A DNA stretch of 64,000 nt from an uncultured Tenacibaculum sp. (lineage in GTDB: Bacteria > Bacteroidota > Bacteroidia > Flavobacteriales > Flavobacteriaceae), in NCBI RefSeq assembly GCF_947498805.1, contig NZ_CANMLT010000002.1:62001-126000 (forward strand), read 5' to 3'. Made by a program: the position numbers and the translations under genes. How positions within the stretch are numbered: position 1 is the stretch's first letter; each line of letters begins with the position of its first letter. This document shows positions 34,731 to 42,823 of this stretch, in pieces. The notes below the pieces were generated by a model that was not told where the DNA came from, did no database searches, and saw only the letters and a program-made list of their open reading frames with translations.

Positions 34731-34760
34731 TTGTCTAGTTTTAAAAATAGGTTAATTTTG
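34731..34760 (+). promoter_or_regulatory. Promoter of the first small barrel gene
   Basis: TTG (34731-34733), 19-bp spacer, TAATTTTG (34753-34760, perfect box). Confidence 0.72.
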
Positions 34761-34791
34761 GTGTTAAATTTAAAACTATAAATTAAAAATT

Positions 34792-35262
34792 ATGAAAAAA
34801 TTATTGTTAGTAATTGCTATGGTAGCAATTGGATTAACTGCTCATGCGCAAGACGGAACATTTAACGTTGGAGCTAATATAGGATTACCTTCAGCAGATG
34901 CAGATACAGCTTATGATTTTGCCTTTAGTTTAGAAGCGAATTATTTATTTGAAGTATCTGATGAATTTAAAGTAGGACCTTCTTTATCATACGCTCATTA
35001 TTTTGGAGATATTAATGACGCTTCTTTTTTACCAATTGATGCAGCAGCGCGTTTTGATGCCTCAGAAAAAATTGTAATTGGTTTAAATTTAGGATATGCA
35101 GTTGGACTTAGTCCAAATGGAAATGATGGAGGTTTTCACTACAGACCATCTGTTGGATACAATATTGCTGAAAATACAACAATCCAAGCTTCTTATTCAG
35201 GAGTAAGTGTAGAAGGAGGAACTTTTGCAAATATTGGATTAGGTGTTGTTTTTGGATTGTAG
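34792..35262 (+). CDS. Small outer-membrane beta-barrel protein (paralog of 36127-36603)
   Basis: 156 residues: signal peptide about 1-19 (MKKLLLVIAMVAIGLTAHA), then a run of alternating strands typical of an 8-strand OmpA/OmpX-like barrel, ending IGLGVVFGL. Shared segments with the gene at 36127 (NVGxxIGLP, EANYLFxVSxxFKVGP, AFLP/FLPI, GFxYRPxVGY, IGLG) show the two are paralogs. No function can be assigned. It is monocistronic with a good promoter and terminator of its own. Confidence 0.8.
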   Translation: MKKLLLVIAMVAIGLTAHAQDGTFNVGANIGLPSADADTAYDFAFSLEANYLFEVSDEFKVGPSLSYAHYFGDINDASFLPIDAAARFDASEKIVIGLNLGYAVGLSPNGNDGGFHYRPSVGYNIAENTTIQASYSGVSVEGGTFANIGLGVVFGL

Positions 35263-35288
35263 TTTACAAACACTAAAATAGAATTAGA

Positions 35289-35314
35289 AAAGAGCTCTAG
35301 TAGCTCTTTTTTTT
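35289..35314 (+). terminator. Terminator after the first small barrel gene
   Basis: AAAGAGCT (35289-35296), loop CTAGT, AGCTCTTT (35302-35309) and Ts to 35314. Confidence 0.88.
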
Positions 35315-35369
35315 ATGTGTTAAAAATGAGTCAGTTATCTTTTTTTTAAGATTTAAATGTTAAAAAAAC

Positions 35370-35400
35370 TTGTGCTTTCGTTAAAACCACTCTAAATTCG
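35370..35400 (+). promoter_or_regulatory. Promoter of the second small barrel gene
   Basis: TTG (35370-35372), 20-bp spacer, TAAATTCG (35393-35400, 7 of 8). Confidence 0.6.
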
Positions 35401-35434
35401 CGTCAAATTTTAAGAAAAAATTAATTTAAAAATT

Positions 35435-35950
35435 ATGAAAAAATTATTATTAGTTGCTATGATAGCAGTAGGTATTACTGCTAAAGCTCAAGAAACTTCT
35501 TTTGGTGCTGTTGCAGGTTTTAACAGTACAACAGTAAGTGCTTCTTCAAATGGAATTTCTGCATCTACAAGTGCTTCTGGATTTTATGTAGGTTTCTTTG
35601 CAGATTTCGAGGTTAGCGATAAAATTAGTATTGTACCTGAGTTACAGTATGTTTCTGCTTCTAAAAATGGAGAATCAATAAACGAAATAGCTTTACCAAT
35701 TATGGCTAAGTATAATGTTTCTGAAAAGTTCTCTTTACAAGCAGGTCCAATGTTAGATTTAGTTGTTGATAAGACAAGTGATGAGTTTAATAAATTTGGT
35801 CTTGGTTTAGCAGCTGGTATTGGATATGATTTTACAGAGAACATTTTTGCTACATCTAGATATTCTTTTGGATTAACAAATAGAGTAGAAAACTCTAGTG
35901 TATCTACAAAAATGGGATTCTTCCAAATAGGTTTAGGATATAGATTCTAA
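35435..35950 (+). CDS. Outer-membrane beta-barrel protein (porin-like, OMP_b-brl type)
   Basis: 171 residues: signal peptide about 1-18 (MKKLLLVAMIAVGITAKA), then GAVAGFNSTTV, FYVGFFADFEVSDKISIVPELQYVSA, IALPIMAKYNVSEKFSLQAGPMLD and a C-terminal strand FFQIGLGYRF. This is the PorT-like/outer-membrane barrel type common in Bacteroidota and is closest to the gene at 40640 (same PELQ/PEVL, PIMAKY/PVLAKY, LQAGP/IQAGP order). The Ser-rich stretch at 24-37 is probably an extracellular loop. Role unknown; monocistronic. Confidence 0.82.
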   Translation: MKKLLLVAMIAVGITAKAQETSFGAVAGFNSTTVSASSNGISASTSASGFYVGFFADFEVSDKISIVPELQYVSASKNGESINEIALPIMAKYNVSEKFSLQAGPMLDLVVDKTSDEFNKFGLGLAAGIGYDFTENIFATSRYSFGLTNRVENSSVSTKMGFFQIGLGYRF

Positions 35951-35970
35951 AACAAAAAAATACATAGATA

Positions 35971-36001
35971 AAAAAGAAGGCTTTAAAAGCCTTCTTTTTT
36001 G
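35971..36001 (+). terminator. Terminator after the second small barrel gene
   Basis: GAAGGCTT pairs with AAGCCTTC (35976-35994) with flanking A and T runs, ending in six Ts. Confidence 0.9.
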
Positions 36002-36061
36002 TTTAACAATTGATGATAAATCAATAAAATAAAAATTTACAAATTATTAACTAGATTAATC

Positions 36062-36092
36062 TTGTTAGAAAGGTAAAATCGGATTACATTTG
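36062..36092 (+). promoter_or_regulatory. Promoter of the third small barrel gene
   Basis: TTG (36062-36064), 20-bp spacer, TACATTTG (36085-36092, perfect box). Confidence 0.75.
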
Positions 36093-36126
36093 CGGCTTCA
36101 AATTTTAAAAATTAAATTAAAAAATT

Positions 36127-36603
36127 ATGAAAAAATTATTATTAGTTGCTATGATGGCATTTGGTGTTGCTATGAATGCACAAGACGGAGGAGAGTTAAA
36201 CGTTGGAGGTACAATTGGTTTACCTATTGGTGATTCTAGCGAAGCTAACGTTACTGGATCTATCGAAGCTAATTACTTATTCAATGTATCTGAAGATTTT
36301 AAAGTAGGACCTGCTGTTTCTTATTTACATTTTCAACAAGAAGGAGCTGATGTTGCGTTTTTACCATTAGCAGTTGCTAGTCGTTACAGCGTTTCTGAAA
36401 AGTTCGTAATTGGAGCTGATTTAGGTTACGGATTAGGTGTAAGACCTTCTGGATTTACTCAAGATGGTTTCTATTACAGACCAGTAGTTGGATACAAAGT
36501 AACTGACAAGATTACTATCCACGCTGACTATTCTAACGTAAGCTTAGATAATGCTACAGCTTCTACAATTGGATTAGGAGGAACGTATTCTTTTTCTTTC
36601 TAA
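36127..36603 (+). CDS. Small outer-membrane beta-barrel protein (paralog of 34792-35262)
   Basis: 158 residues: signal peptide about 1-18 (MKKLLLVAMMAFGVAMNA), barrel strands thereafter, ending GLGGTYSFSF with a C-terminal Phe. About half the residues match the 156-residue protein at 34792, in the same order. Codon use is richer in C-ending codons (AAC, TAC, GAC) than its neighbours, suggesting high expression. The start region is nearly the same as in 35435 (ATGAAAAAATTATTATTAG), pointing to duplication. Monocistronic, with a clear promoter and terminator. Confidence 0.82.
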   Translation: MKKLLLVAMMAFGVAMNAQDGGELNVGGTIGLPIGDSSEANVTGSIEANYLFNVSEDFKVGPAVSYLHFQQEGADVAFLPLAVASRYSVSEKFVIGADLGYGLGVRPSGFTQDGFYYRPVVGYKVTDKITIHADYSNVSLDNATASTIGLGGTYSFSF

Positions 36604-36625
36604 TTAAAGAAAAAAATACAACAAG

Positions 36626-36657
36626 AAAGCAGACATATTTTGTATATGCCTGCTTTT
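36626..36657 (+). terminator. Terminator after the third small barrel gene
   Basis: AAAGCAG-A-CATAT (36626-36638) pairs with ATATG-C-CTGCTTT (36644-36657) with one internal mismatch; a T run follows. Confidence 0.82.
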
Positions 36658-36715
36658 TTGCTTTTATAGAAAGAATAAAAAAGATTAAGTTTGTTACTTT
36701 AATTTAGTTTACAAA

Positions 36716-37132
36716 ATGAAAAGAATAATAATCATTAACGGGCCTAATTTGAATTTACTAGGAAAAAGAGAACCAGAAATTTATGGATCCAATTCTTTTG
36801 AAGATTTTTTTGATAAACTTAAAGTAAAACATAATGATATTCAGCTTGAATATTTTCAATCTAATATAGAGGGAGAGCTAATAAATAAGCTACATGAGGT
36901 TGGATTCGAATATGATGGAATTATTCTAAATGCTGCGGCATATACACATACTTCGGTAGGAATAGGAGATGCTGTTAAAGGTATTGAAACCCCTGTTGTA
37001 GAGGTTCATATATCTAATATTCACGCTAGAGAAGAATTTAGACACACAAGCTTCATTGCACCTAATGCTAAAGGAGTAATTTTTGGTTTTGGACTACAAG
37101 GTTATGAATTAGCTATTGAAAGCTTTTTATAG
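36716..37132 (+). CDS. aroQ: Type II 3-dehydroquinate dehydratase
   Basis: 138-residue dodecameric enzyme of the shikimate pathway that dehydrates 3-dehydroquinate. INGPNLNLLGKREPEIYG (active-site loop with the catalytic Tyr and Arg), FQSNIEGELINKLHE, ILNAAAYTHTSVGIGDAV and VEVHISNIHAREEFRHTS (catalytic His) are all present. The length is slightly below 145-150 but complete. Its last 31 bp overlap the 3' end of the convergent DUF4105 gene. Confidence 0.96.
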   Translation: MKRIIIINGPNLNLLGKREPEIYGSNSFEDFFDKLKVKHNDIQLEYFQSNIEGELINKLHEVGFEYDGIILNAAAYTHTSVGIGDAVKGIETPVVEVHISNIHAREEFRHTSFIAPNAKGVIFGFGLQGYELAIESFL

Positions 37133-38289
37133 AGATATACATAGCGAATAGCCAAGAATATAAATAAAGGAAGTATTGGATAGGTGAATAATTGCATTCT
37201 GGTAATCCATACAACTGGAATTAGTAGGATCAGCGTAAGTAATAAGACTACGTATTTTTTAATCCATTTTTTAGGACTTTCTTTTATCATTAGAAAAGCT
37301 ACAATCAAATTGGGTGCAAAAGCCCATAGAAAATTAAAATTATTTGGAGCCGTAGAGTGGTTTGTAAAAAACCATAAAAAAACTACTAAAAACCCAATTA
37401 TTCCAGTAATGAAAAACGTTAGAAAATCTAACCATTTCGTTCTTTTATTTTTCTTAAAGTCTCGGTAAGTTATAAAGATTCCGAATAAAGAGAGTACTAG
37501 GATAACTAAAAAAGGACTTGGTGTATCAGATTTAGACAATTTTTCTTCAAAATCTAATAGATTATTATTCTTTATTACAAGGTTTTCTTCTTTTGAATTA
37601 AGAACTACTTTAGAGTTTTTTAAAGCCAGAAACAAATAGTCTGGCAGGTATAGATACTCGCTTGGAGTGGCAATTTTATCTAACTTACTTCCAAGAGCAA
37701 TGTTTATTCCTAAACTTCCCCAAGTGTTTGGGTGAATTTCTTTATTCATTAGCTCTCTTATAGATGTATCTTTTGTTGCAAAACTTTCATTGAAAACTAA
37801 GTTATTTCCTAAAACTTTTTGAATTAAATCTCTTGGTTTTGTAGCACAATTGTCAAAAAAAGGATCATAGAAATAGCTGGCGTTCTCAGGCAACGCATTT
37901 GTTTCTAAAATATTGAATAATTGATTTTTTTGCTCTTTTGTTAAATTTAGTATTTGCTCCTTTACCCAACGTTTATCCTGTTGAGAACTTTTAAGAGCTA
38001 AATAAAAAGGATATCGAGCTAATCGATATTTCATATATCCTTTAGTAAAATCTATATAAAAATTGGGGTTGTCAAAATTGATGATGCCATAATTATAAAT
38101 TAAATCAATTTGTAGAACCGGATCTTTAACTCTAATAGCTGTATGTCCAAATTTTTCATATAATTCATTTCCAGGACCAGAAGTGATGATGCTAATTTGT
38201 GAAAGGTTTGATAGACTAAAATTAGATTGTGAAAAAACTAATTGAAAGATAAATAAACTAATAAATAAACTAATTTGTTTTTTTAGCAT
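37102..38289 (-). CDS. DUF4105 (Lnb-like N-terminal) membrane protein
   Basis: 395 residues from ATG 38287-38289, chosen because it gives a signal peptide (MLKKQISLFISLFIFQLVFS); the frame extends 15 codons further to 38334, which would bury it. The periplasmic domain (about 20-230) matches DUF4105: ITSGPGNELYEKFGHTAIRV, YNYGIINFDNPNFYIDF, GYMKYRL, and FFDNCATKPRDL with Cys and Asp. Five membrane helices follow. Fold relationships suggest a cysteine-peptidase-like (NlpC/P60-related) hydrolase or lipoprotein-processing role, but this is unproven. It lies downstream of the YheT-like gene on the same strand. Confidence 0.85.
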   Translation of the reverse strand: MLKKQISLFISLFIFQLVFSQSNFSLSNLSQISIITSGPGNELYEKFGHTAIRVKDPVLQIDLIYNYGIINFDNPNFYIDFTKGYMKYRLARYPFYLALKSSQQDKRWVKEQILNLTKEQKNQLFNILETNALPENASYFYDPFFDNCATKPRDLIQKVLGNNLVFNESFATKDTSIRELMNKEIHPNTWGSLGINIALGSKLDKIATPSEYLYLPDYLFLALKNSKVVLNSKEENLVIKNNNLLDFEEKLSKSDTPSPFLVILVLSLFGIFITYRDFKKNKRTKWLDFLTFFITGIIGFLVVFLWFFTNHSTAPNNFNFLWAFAPNLIVAFLMIKESPKKWIKKYVVLLLTLILLIPVVWITRMQLFTYPILPLFIFLAIRYVYLYKKLSIANS

Positions 38290-38334
38290 AATAAAGTTAA
38301 GGTCTCTAATGATTATTGAATGATTACTATTCAA

Positions 38335-39312
38335 TTACAAATTTAAAAATAAGTGTTGTTGTATAAAATTTAGAATCTGATTTTCTACCCAAATATTTTC
38401 ATTATTATTAAATGATTGTGCAAAACCAACATGTCCACCATATTTTGGGGTCATTAAATAGAAGTTCTGAAGGTTTTCCGCTTCTTTATAGGGATAGCAT
38501 TCAGGTGATAAAAAACTGTCGTCTAGTGAATTAATTAAAAGAGTCGAGTGTTTTATTTTAGAAATATAAGGCTTAGAACTTGCTTTTTCCCAATAATCTT
38601 CTGAGTCTTTAAACCCAAAAACAGGAACTGTATATTGTTTTTCTAAATGACGGAACTTTGTGGCTTTGAACAGTAAATCTCTGTTTAACTTGAACTCAGG
38701 GAATTTGTTCGCTTTTTCTAATAGTTTTAACTTCATTGTTCTTAAAAACTCCGTCATATATAACTTGTTTTTAATTTTAGTAAGTTCTGCTTGTGAAGTT
38801 GTTAAATCTACAGGAACAGATACGGTAACTCCTCCTTTTACATTTTCAGGGATTGTATCATATTCGCCTAAATACTTTAAAGTCAAATTTCCTCCTAAAC
38901 TAAATCCAACAATAACAATACTTTCATAGTTATAGTTGCTTGTTAGGTGGTTAATAATGAATTCAACATCATCAGTTTTTCCACTATGATAAGTTTCTAG
39001 TAGTAAATTGTCTTCCCCGCTGCATCCTCTTAAATTCATACAAACTACATCTATACCAGTTTGATTGAGTTTATTGGTCGTAGAAACCATATAATTCGAT
39101 TGAGAACTACCTTCTAAACCGTGAATTAAAACGGCTAAATACTTAGAATTAACCGTAGAAAAATCTAAATCAATAAAATCATTATCCCAAGTGGTAACAC
39201 GTTTTCTAGTATAGTTTACTTCGTCTTTCATAAATAAAGCTCTATAAACTGTATTAAAATGACCATTTTTAAAAGGTAGGCTTGGGTTAAAATCACATTG
39301 AATAATAGGCAT
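38335..39312 (-). CDS. Alpha/beta hydrolase, YheT-like
   Basis: 325 residues. Matches the YheT branch: FNPSLPFKNGHFNTVYRALFM, LIHGLEGSSQSNYM (oxyanion region), MNLRGCSGEDN, nucleophile elbow VGFSLGGNLTLKY (Ser), LLINSLDDSFLSPECYP (Asp) and YGGHVGFAQ (His). The triad is intact. Substrate unknown; E. coli YheT is uncharacterised and human ABHD relatives are lipases/esterases. It is followed 45 bp later by the DUF4105 gene. Confidence 0.92.
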   Translation of the reverse strand: MPIIQCDFNPSLPFKNGHFNTVYRALFMKDEVNYTRKRVTTWDNDFIDLDFSTVNSKYLAVLIHGLEGSSQSNYMVSTTNKLNQTGIDVVCMNLRGCSGEDNLLLETYHSGKTDDVEFIINHLTSNYNYESIVIVGFSLGGNLTLKYLGEYDTIPENVKGGVTVSVPVDLTTSQAELTKIKNKLYMTEFLRTMKLKLLEKANKFPEFKLNRDLLFKATKFRHLEKQYTVPVFGFKDSEDYWEKASSKPYISKIKHSTLLINSLDDSFLSPECYPYKEAENLQNFYLMTPKYGGHVGFAQSFNNNENIWVENQILNFIQQHLFLNL

Positions 39313-39392
39313 ATAGCAAATTGAGATTAAAAAATATTGTCGAAAGCAACTTAATTAGCTTGAAAATTAATAAAAAAATCATTCAATATTCC

Positions 39393-39400
39393 TATTTTCG
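39393..39400 (+). promoter_or_regulatory. pssA promoter, -7 box
   Basis: TATTTTCG, 7 of 8 to TAnnTTTG, ends 18 bp before the ATG. Confidence 0.42.
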
Positions 39401-39418
39401 TGTAAAAATGAACACGAT

Positions 39419-40159
39419 ATGAGTATTGTTAGGCATATTCCAAATTTATTAACCTTAGGTAATTTGTTCTGCGGAACTGTAGCAACGATTTTTGCTATTA
39501 AGGGGGATTTTTTCGCAACTGCATTTTTAGTAATTCTTGGAATTGGATTTGATTTCTTGGATGGATTTGCAGCTCGTTTATTAAAAGTTCAAGGAGAATT
39601 AGGAAAACAGCTAGATTCTCTGGCAGACATGGTTACAAGTGGAGTAGTACCAGGAATTGTAATGTTACAATTATTAGTAAATGCTATTGATAAAGACGCT
39701 GTTGGATACTTTGGAGTAGATGCTTATGGTAAATCGGGAAGTAACTTACCATATTTAGGAATTATATTGACTTTGGCAGCTTGTTATAGATTGGCAAAAT
39801 TTAATTTAGATGAGCGTCAAACAGATAGTTTTATTGGAGTTCCAACGCCTGCTATGAGTTTATTTGTGATTTCTTTACCACTTATTGTGGAATACACAGA
39901 TTATCATTTAGTGGTTGAATTAATCCAAAATCAATACTTTTTAATTGGGGTGATCTTATTTTTCAGCTTTATCATGAATTCTGAAATTCCTTTATTTTCA
40001 TTAAAGTTTAAAAATTTCGGACTAAAAGATAATCTAGTTAAATATGTTTTCTTAGTACTTTCAATCGTCTTGTTGGTAGTGATTAAGGTAGCGGCAATTC
40101 CAACTATAATATTATTATATATTCTGATTTCATTAGTTCAAAATATGATGAAGAAATAA
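39419..40159 (+). CDS. pssA: CDP-diacylglycerol--serine O-phosphatidyltransferase
   Basis: A 246-residue membrane enzyme making phosphatidylserine, precursor of phosphatidylethanolamine. The CDP-alcohol phosphotransferase motif D-G-x2-A-R-x8-G-x3-D-x3-D is complete in DGFAARLLKVQGELGKQL followed by DSLAD. Six to eight membrane helices. The start IVRHIPNLLTLGNLFCGTVATIFA is characteristic of PssA. The gene overlaps the following GNAT gene by one base (TAATG), so they are coupled. Confidence 0.94.
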   Translation: MSIVRHIPNLLTLGNLFCGTVATIFAIKGDFFATAFLVILGIGFDFLDGFAARLLKVQGELGKQLDSLADMVTSGVVPGIVMLQLLVNAIDKDAVGYFGVDAYGKSGSNLPYLGIILTLAACYRLAKFNLDERQTDSFIGVPTPAMSLFVISLPLIVEYTDYHLVVELIQNQYFLIGVILFFSFIMNSEIPLFSLKFKNFGLKDNLVKYVFLVLSIVLLVVIKVAAIPTIILLYILISLVQNMMKK

Positions 40160-40584
40160 TGAAAATAGAAATTTGTAAGAGTAGAGAAGAAGCTCATCAA
40201 ATAGTTGACAACTTAAATAGCTACAATAAAGAAAAAGTAGATTGGATTTTATCTAACTTATATACTTCTATAGAGTTAATTGCTAGAAATGATGAAGGTA
40301 AAATTATTGGAGGAATACTTGGCGGAATAGGATATTATGCTGGTTTTTATATTAAAATCTTTTGGATTGATGAAAGCGAAAGAGGAAAAGGAGTAGGAGG
40401 AAAACTATTGCAAGAGGCTGAGAATATCGCTAGAGAAAAAGGAGCTAAGTTAGCAGTGGTAGATACGTTCTCTTTTCAGGCTGATGGCTTTTACCAACAA
40501 CATGGTTATGAAGAATATGGTCGGATAACCGATTATCCTCATAAAGGGGATTACAATGTGTTTTTTAAAAAAGAATTAAAATAG
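40159..40584 (+). CDS. GNAT family N-acetyltransferase
   Basis: 141 residues. Acetyl-CoA site ERGKGVGGKLLQEAENIA (Q/R-x2-G-x-G/A), strand KLAVVDTFSFQADGFYQQHGYEEYG. It resembles the small GNATs often annotated as acetyltransferases acting on small molecules; the acceptor is unknown. It starts on the last base of the pssA stop codon, so translation is coupled, but no functional link is obvious. Confidence 0.9.
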   Translation: MKIEICKSREEAHQIVDNLNSYNKEKVDWILSNLYTSIELIARNDEGKIIGGILGGIGYYAGFYIKIFWIDESERGKGVGGKLLQEAENIAREKGAKLAVVDTFSFQADGFYQQHGYEEYGRITDYPHKGDYNVFFKKELK

Positions 40585-40604
40585 AAAGAAATCAACAATT
40601 TGGT

Positions 40605-40612
40605 TACTTTTG
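40605..40612 (+). promoter_or_regulatory. Promoter of the porin-like gene at 40640, -7 box
   Basis: TACTTTTG, a perfect box, ends 27 bp before the ATG. Confidence 0.5.
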
Positions 40613-40639
40613 CCTTTTTTTAATTTATAAATAATAAGA

Positions 40640-41164
40640 ATGAAAAAAGGATTACTATTAATTGCAATGCTAGCAATAACTCTTTCAGCTAGCGCTCAAA
40701 AATTCGGTGTAAAAGGAGGTTTAAATTTTTCTAAAGTGAAAGTAAACACATTAGGTGTTTCTGCTTTTGCTGAAGGGAAAACAGGTTTTTATTTAGGAGG
40801 ATTAGTTGATTTCAAACTAAGTGAGAAGTTTCATGTGCAACCAGAAGTATTATTTTCACTTGAAGGTTCAGATAATTTAGACTTTACATTTGTTAATATC
40901 CCTGTATTAGCTAAGTATTATGTAACTGAAAAATTAAATATTCAAGCAGGTCCACATTTTGGATTTATTTTAGATTCAGATGCAAATACAGATTCTTTAA
41001 AAACTTTAAATTTAGGAGTAGACGTTGGTTTAGCTTACGAATTAGATAACGGATTGTTTTTTGATGTTCGATACAATCATGGGATTTCTAATTTAGTTAA
41101 AGACGGTGTAGGAACAGAATTTTATGAAAGAGCCTATCAATTAGGTTTAGGATATAGATTTTAA
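40640..41164 (+). CDS. Outer-membrane beta-barrel protein (porin-like, OMP_b-brl_2 type)
   Basis: 174 residues: signal peptide about 1-19 (MKKGLLLIAMLAITLSASA), then FGVKGGLNFSKV, FYLGGLVDFKLSEKFHVQPEVLFS, VNIPVLAKYYVTEKLNIQAGPHFGF and the final YQLGLGYRF strand. Matches the OMP_b-brl_2 porin-like family and is a relative of the gene at 35435. Function unknown. Own promoter box and terminator. Confidence 0.85.
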   Translation: MKKGLLLIAMLAITLSASAQKFGVKGGLNFSKVKVNTLGVSAFAEGKTGFYLGGLVDFKLSEKFHVQPEVLFSLEGSDNLDFTFVNIPVLAKYYVTEKLNIQAGPHFGFILDSDANTDSLKTLNLGVDVGLAYELDNGLFFDVRYNHGISNLVKDGVGTEFYERAYQLGLGYRF

Positions 41165-41170
41165 ATAAAG

Positions 41171-41197
41171 AAGGAGGGTTTTTAACCTTCCTTTTTT
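41171..41197. terminator. Terminator between convergent genes
   Basis: AAGGAGGGTT (41171-41180), loop TTT, AACCTTCCTT (41184-41193) with one G-T pair, then Ts to 41197. Confidence 0.88.
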
Positions 41198-41200
41198 GTT

Positions 41201-41674
41201 TTAAATTGCTTTTTCTTTTCTAAAACTCCCTATGATAATATTCAAAGGGAATATTAAGAATATGGTTATTGGAAAAACAAGAAAAGAAATAGTTGTACTT
41301 ATATCAACGAATGTGAGTCCATCTAGCAAAGGATGAGTATTCTTATAATAATTTCTAGGAAGATTATTATTGGTATGAAAATAAATTGAATAATATATAG
41401 CTCCCAGTGATACTAGTGTAAGAAGAACATGTATAATTGATAGAAATCGTAAGGGCTTTCTTTTAAATTTCTTAAGTAGATAATAAACTAAAGAAACAAT
41501 AAAGAAGATTGTTGAAATTAATATAGAAAAATGATAGAGTGTAAAAACGAAATAGGTATCATGCACATTAATATCTAATGTTTTATCTCCTCCAAAGAGT
41601 CCTATAAAAAATATGAAGATGCTAAGTGTTAGAAAAAATAATTCAGGAGTTCTTGAAACAGCATATTTCAACAT
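41201..41674 (-). CDS. Small four-helix membrane protein with a cytochrome-oxidase-I-like HDTYF motif
   Basis: 157 residues with four membrane helices (about 12-28, 42-67, 75-97, 126-150). Between helices 1 and 2 is LDINVHDTYFVFTLYHFSIL, which closely resembles the segment of cytochrome c oxidase subunit I before and into helix X (DI-x-HDTYFVV then AHFHYVL). One of the two helix-X His residues seems kept (LYHFSIL). It has only four helices, so it cannot be an oxidase core. Its ATG overlaps the lptB stop (TAATG), so it is expressed with lptB. Function unknown. Confidence 0.75.
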   Translation of the reverse strand: MLKYAVSRTPELFFLTLSIFIFFIGLFGGDKTLDINVHDTYFVFTLYHFSILISTIFFIVSLVYYLLKKFKRKPLRFLSIIHVLLTLVSLGAIYYSIYFHTNNNLPRNYYKNTHPLLDGLTFVDISTTISFLVFPITIFLIFPLNIIIGSFRKEKAI

Positions 41675-42408
41675 TAAAACTTCTTTTTCTTAAGCTCAAA
41701 GTCTTTTCCTAAATACACTCTTCTTACAGTTTCGTCTGCCGCTAATTCTTCTGGAGTTCCTTCTTTTAAAATACCACCATTGTACATCAAGTAAGTTCTA
41801 TCTGTAATGGCTAATGTAGCTTGCACATCATGGTCAGTAATTAGAATACCAATGTTTTTATTTTTTAATTGTGCTACAATTCCTTGTATATCTTCAACAG
41901 CAATAGGGTCGACTCCAGCAAAAGGCTCATCAAGCAAAATAAACTTAGGATCAGAAGCTAAACAACGTGCAATTTCAGTTCTACGTCGTTCTCCTCCCGA
42001 TAACAAATCTCCTCTGTTTTTACGAACGTGTCCTAAACTAAACTCATCAATTAGTTCCTCTAAACGTTCCTTTCTTTCTGCTTTAGTCCTGTCGGTAAAT
42101 TCTAGAACAGACATGATATTGTCTTCTACAGATAGTTTTCTAAAAACTGAAGCCTCTTGTGCTAAATAACCAATTCCTTTCTGAGCACGTTTGTACATGG
42201 CATCAGTAGTAATTTCTTCATCATCTAAAAAGATATGACCATCATTAGGTTTTATCATCCCTACAATCATATAGAAAGAAGTAGTTTTTCCAGCTCCATT
42301 AGGACCTAACAACCCTATAATTTCACCTTGTTCTACTTCTAAAGAAATACCTTTTACGACTTTTCTACTACCATAGATTTTTTGTATGTCTTGTGCTCTT
42401 AATTTCAT
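41674..42408 (-). CDS. lptB: LPS export ABC transporter ATP-binding protein LptB
   Basis: A 244-residue ABC ATPase powering LPS extraction from the inner membrane with LptFG. It shows Walker [20 protein letters not shown], the LptB-typical [17 protein letters not shown], signature [17 protein letters not shown], Walker [21 protein letters not shown] and H-loop [11 protein letters not shown]. The wording is diagnostic for LptB against other ABC ATPases. With kdsD upstream on the same strand this is an LPS-linked group. Confidence 0.97.
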   Translation of the reverse strand: MKLRAQDIQKIYGSRKVVKGISLEVEQGEIIGLLGPNGAGKTTSFYMIVGMIKPNDGHIFLDDEEITTDAMYKRAQKGIGYLAQEASVFRKLSVEDNIMSVLEFTDRTKAERKERLEELIDEFSLGHVRKNRGDLLSGGERRRTEIARCLASDPKFILLDEPFAGVDPIAVEDIQGIVAQLKNKNIGILITDHDVQATLAITDRTYLMYNGGILKEGTPEELAADETVRRVYLGKDFELKKKKF

Positions 42409-42475
42409 GTAAGTTTATAAGATATTAATGCTGCTAAATTAATGTAAAACGATTCGAGTAAAGCTTAATAATTTG

Positions 42476-42823
42476 TTAACTATTTTCTTCTAAAGCTTCC
42501 CAAAATTCAACGGCACGACGTAAATGAGGGATCACAATAGTACCACCTACTAAGGTAGCAATACTCATAGTTTCCATCATTTCTTCTTTTGTAACACCAT
42601 TTTTATGAGCCGTTTCTAAATGGTATGCAATACAGTCATCACAACGTAATACTGCTGAAGCAACTAAACCTAAAAGCTCTTTAGTTTTTACTGGTAAATG
42701 CCCTTCAGCATATGCATTCGTGTCTAAATTAAAGATACGCTTGATCACCTTATTATCTGAAGATAATATCTTTTCGTTCATTTTAGAACGATAGTCGTTA
42801 AACTCTTGGACTTTTTGTGACAT
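42476..42823 (-). CDS. Carboxymuconolactone decarboxylase/AhpD-like protein
   Basis: 115 residues. The AhpD-type redox motif is present (LRCDDCIAYHLETAHKNG, CxxC plus downstream His), with helical wording MKTMSIA-like at MMETMSIATLVGGTIVI. Such proteins act as small thiol-disulfide or peroxide-defence enzymes; the exact role is open. Its ATG lies inside tatC's last codons (26-bp overlap), indicating translational coupling with tatC. Confidence 0.9.
   Translation of the reverse strand: MSQKVQEFNDYRSKMNEKILSSDNKVIKRIFNLDTNAYAEGHLPVKTKELLGLVASAVLRCDDCIAYHLETAHKNGVTKEEMMETMSIATLVGGTIVIPHLRRAVEFWEALEENS

Noticed and set aside
38290-38334. Longer start for the DUF4105 protein
   Set aside because: It would place 15 polar residues before a clean signal peptide; the ATG at 38289 fits better.
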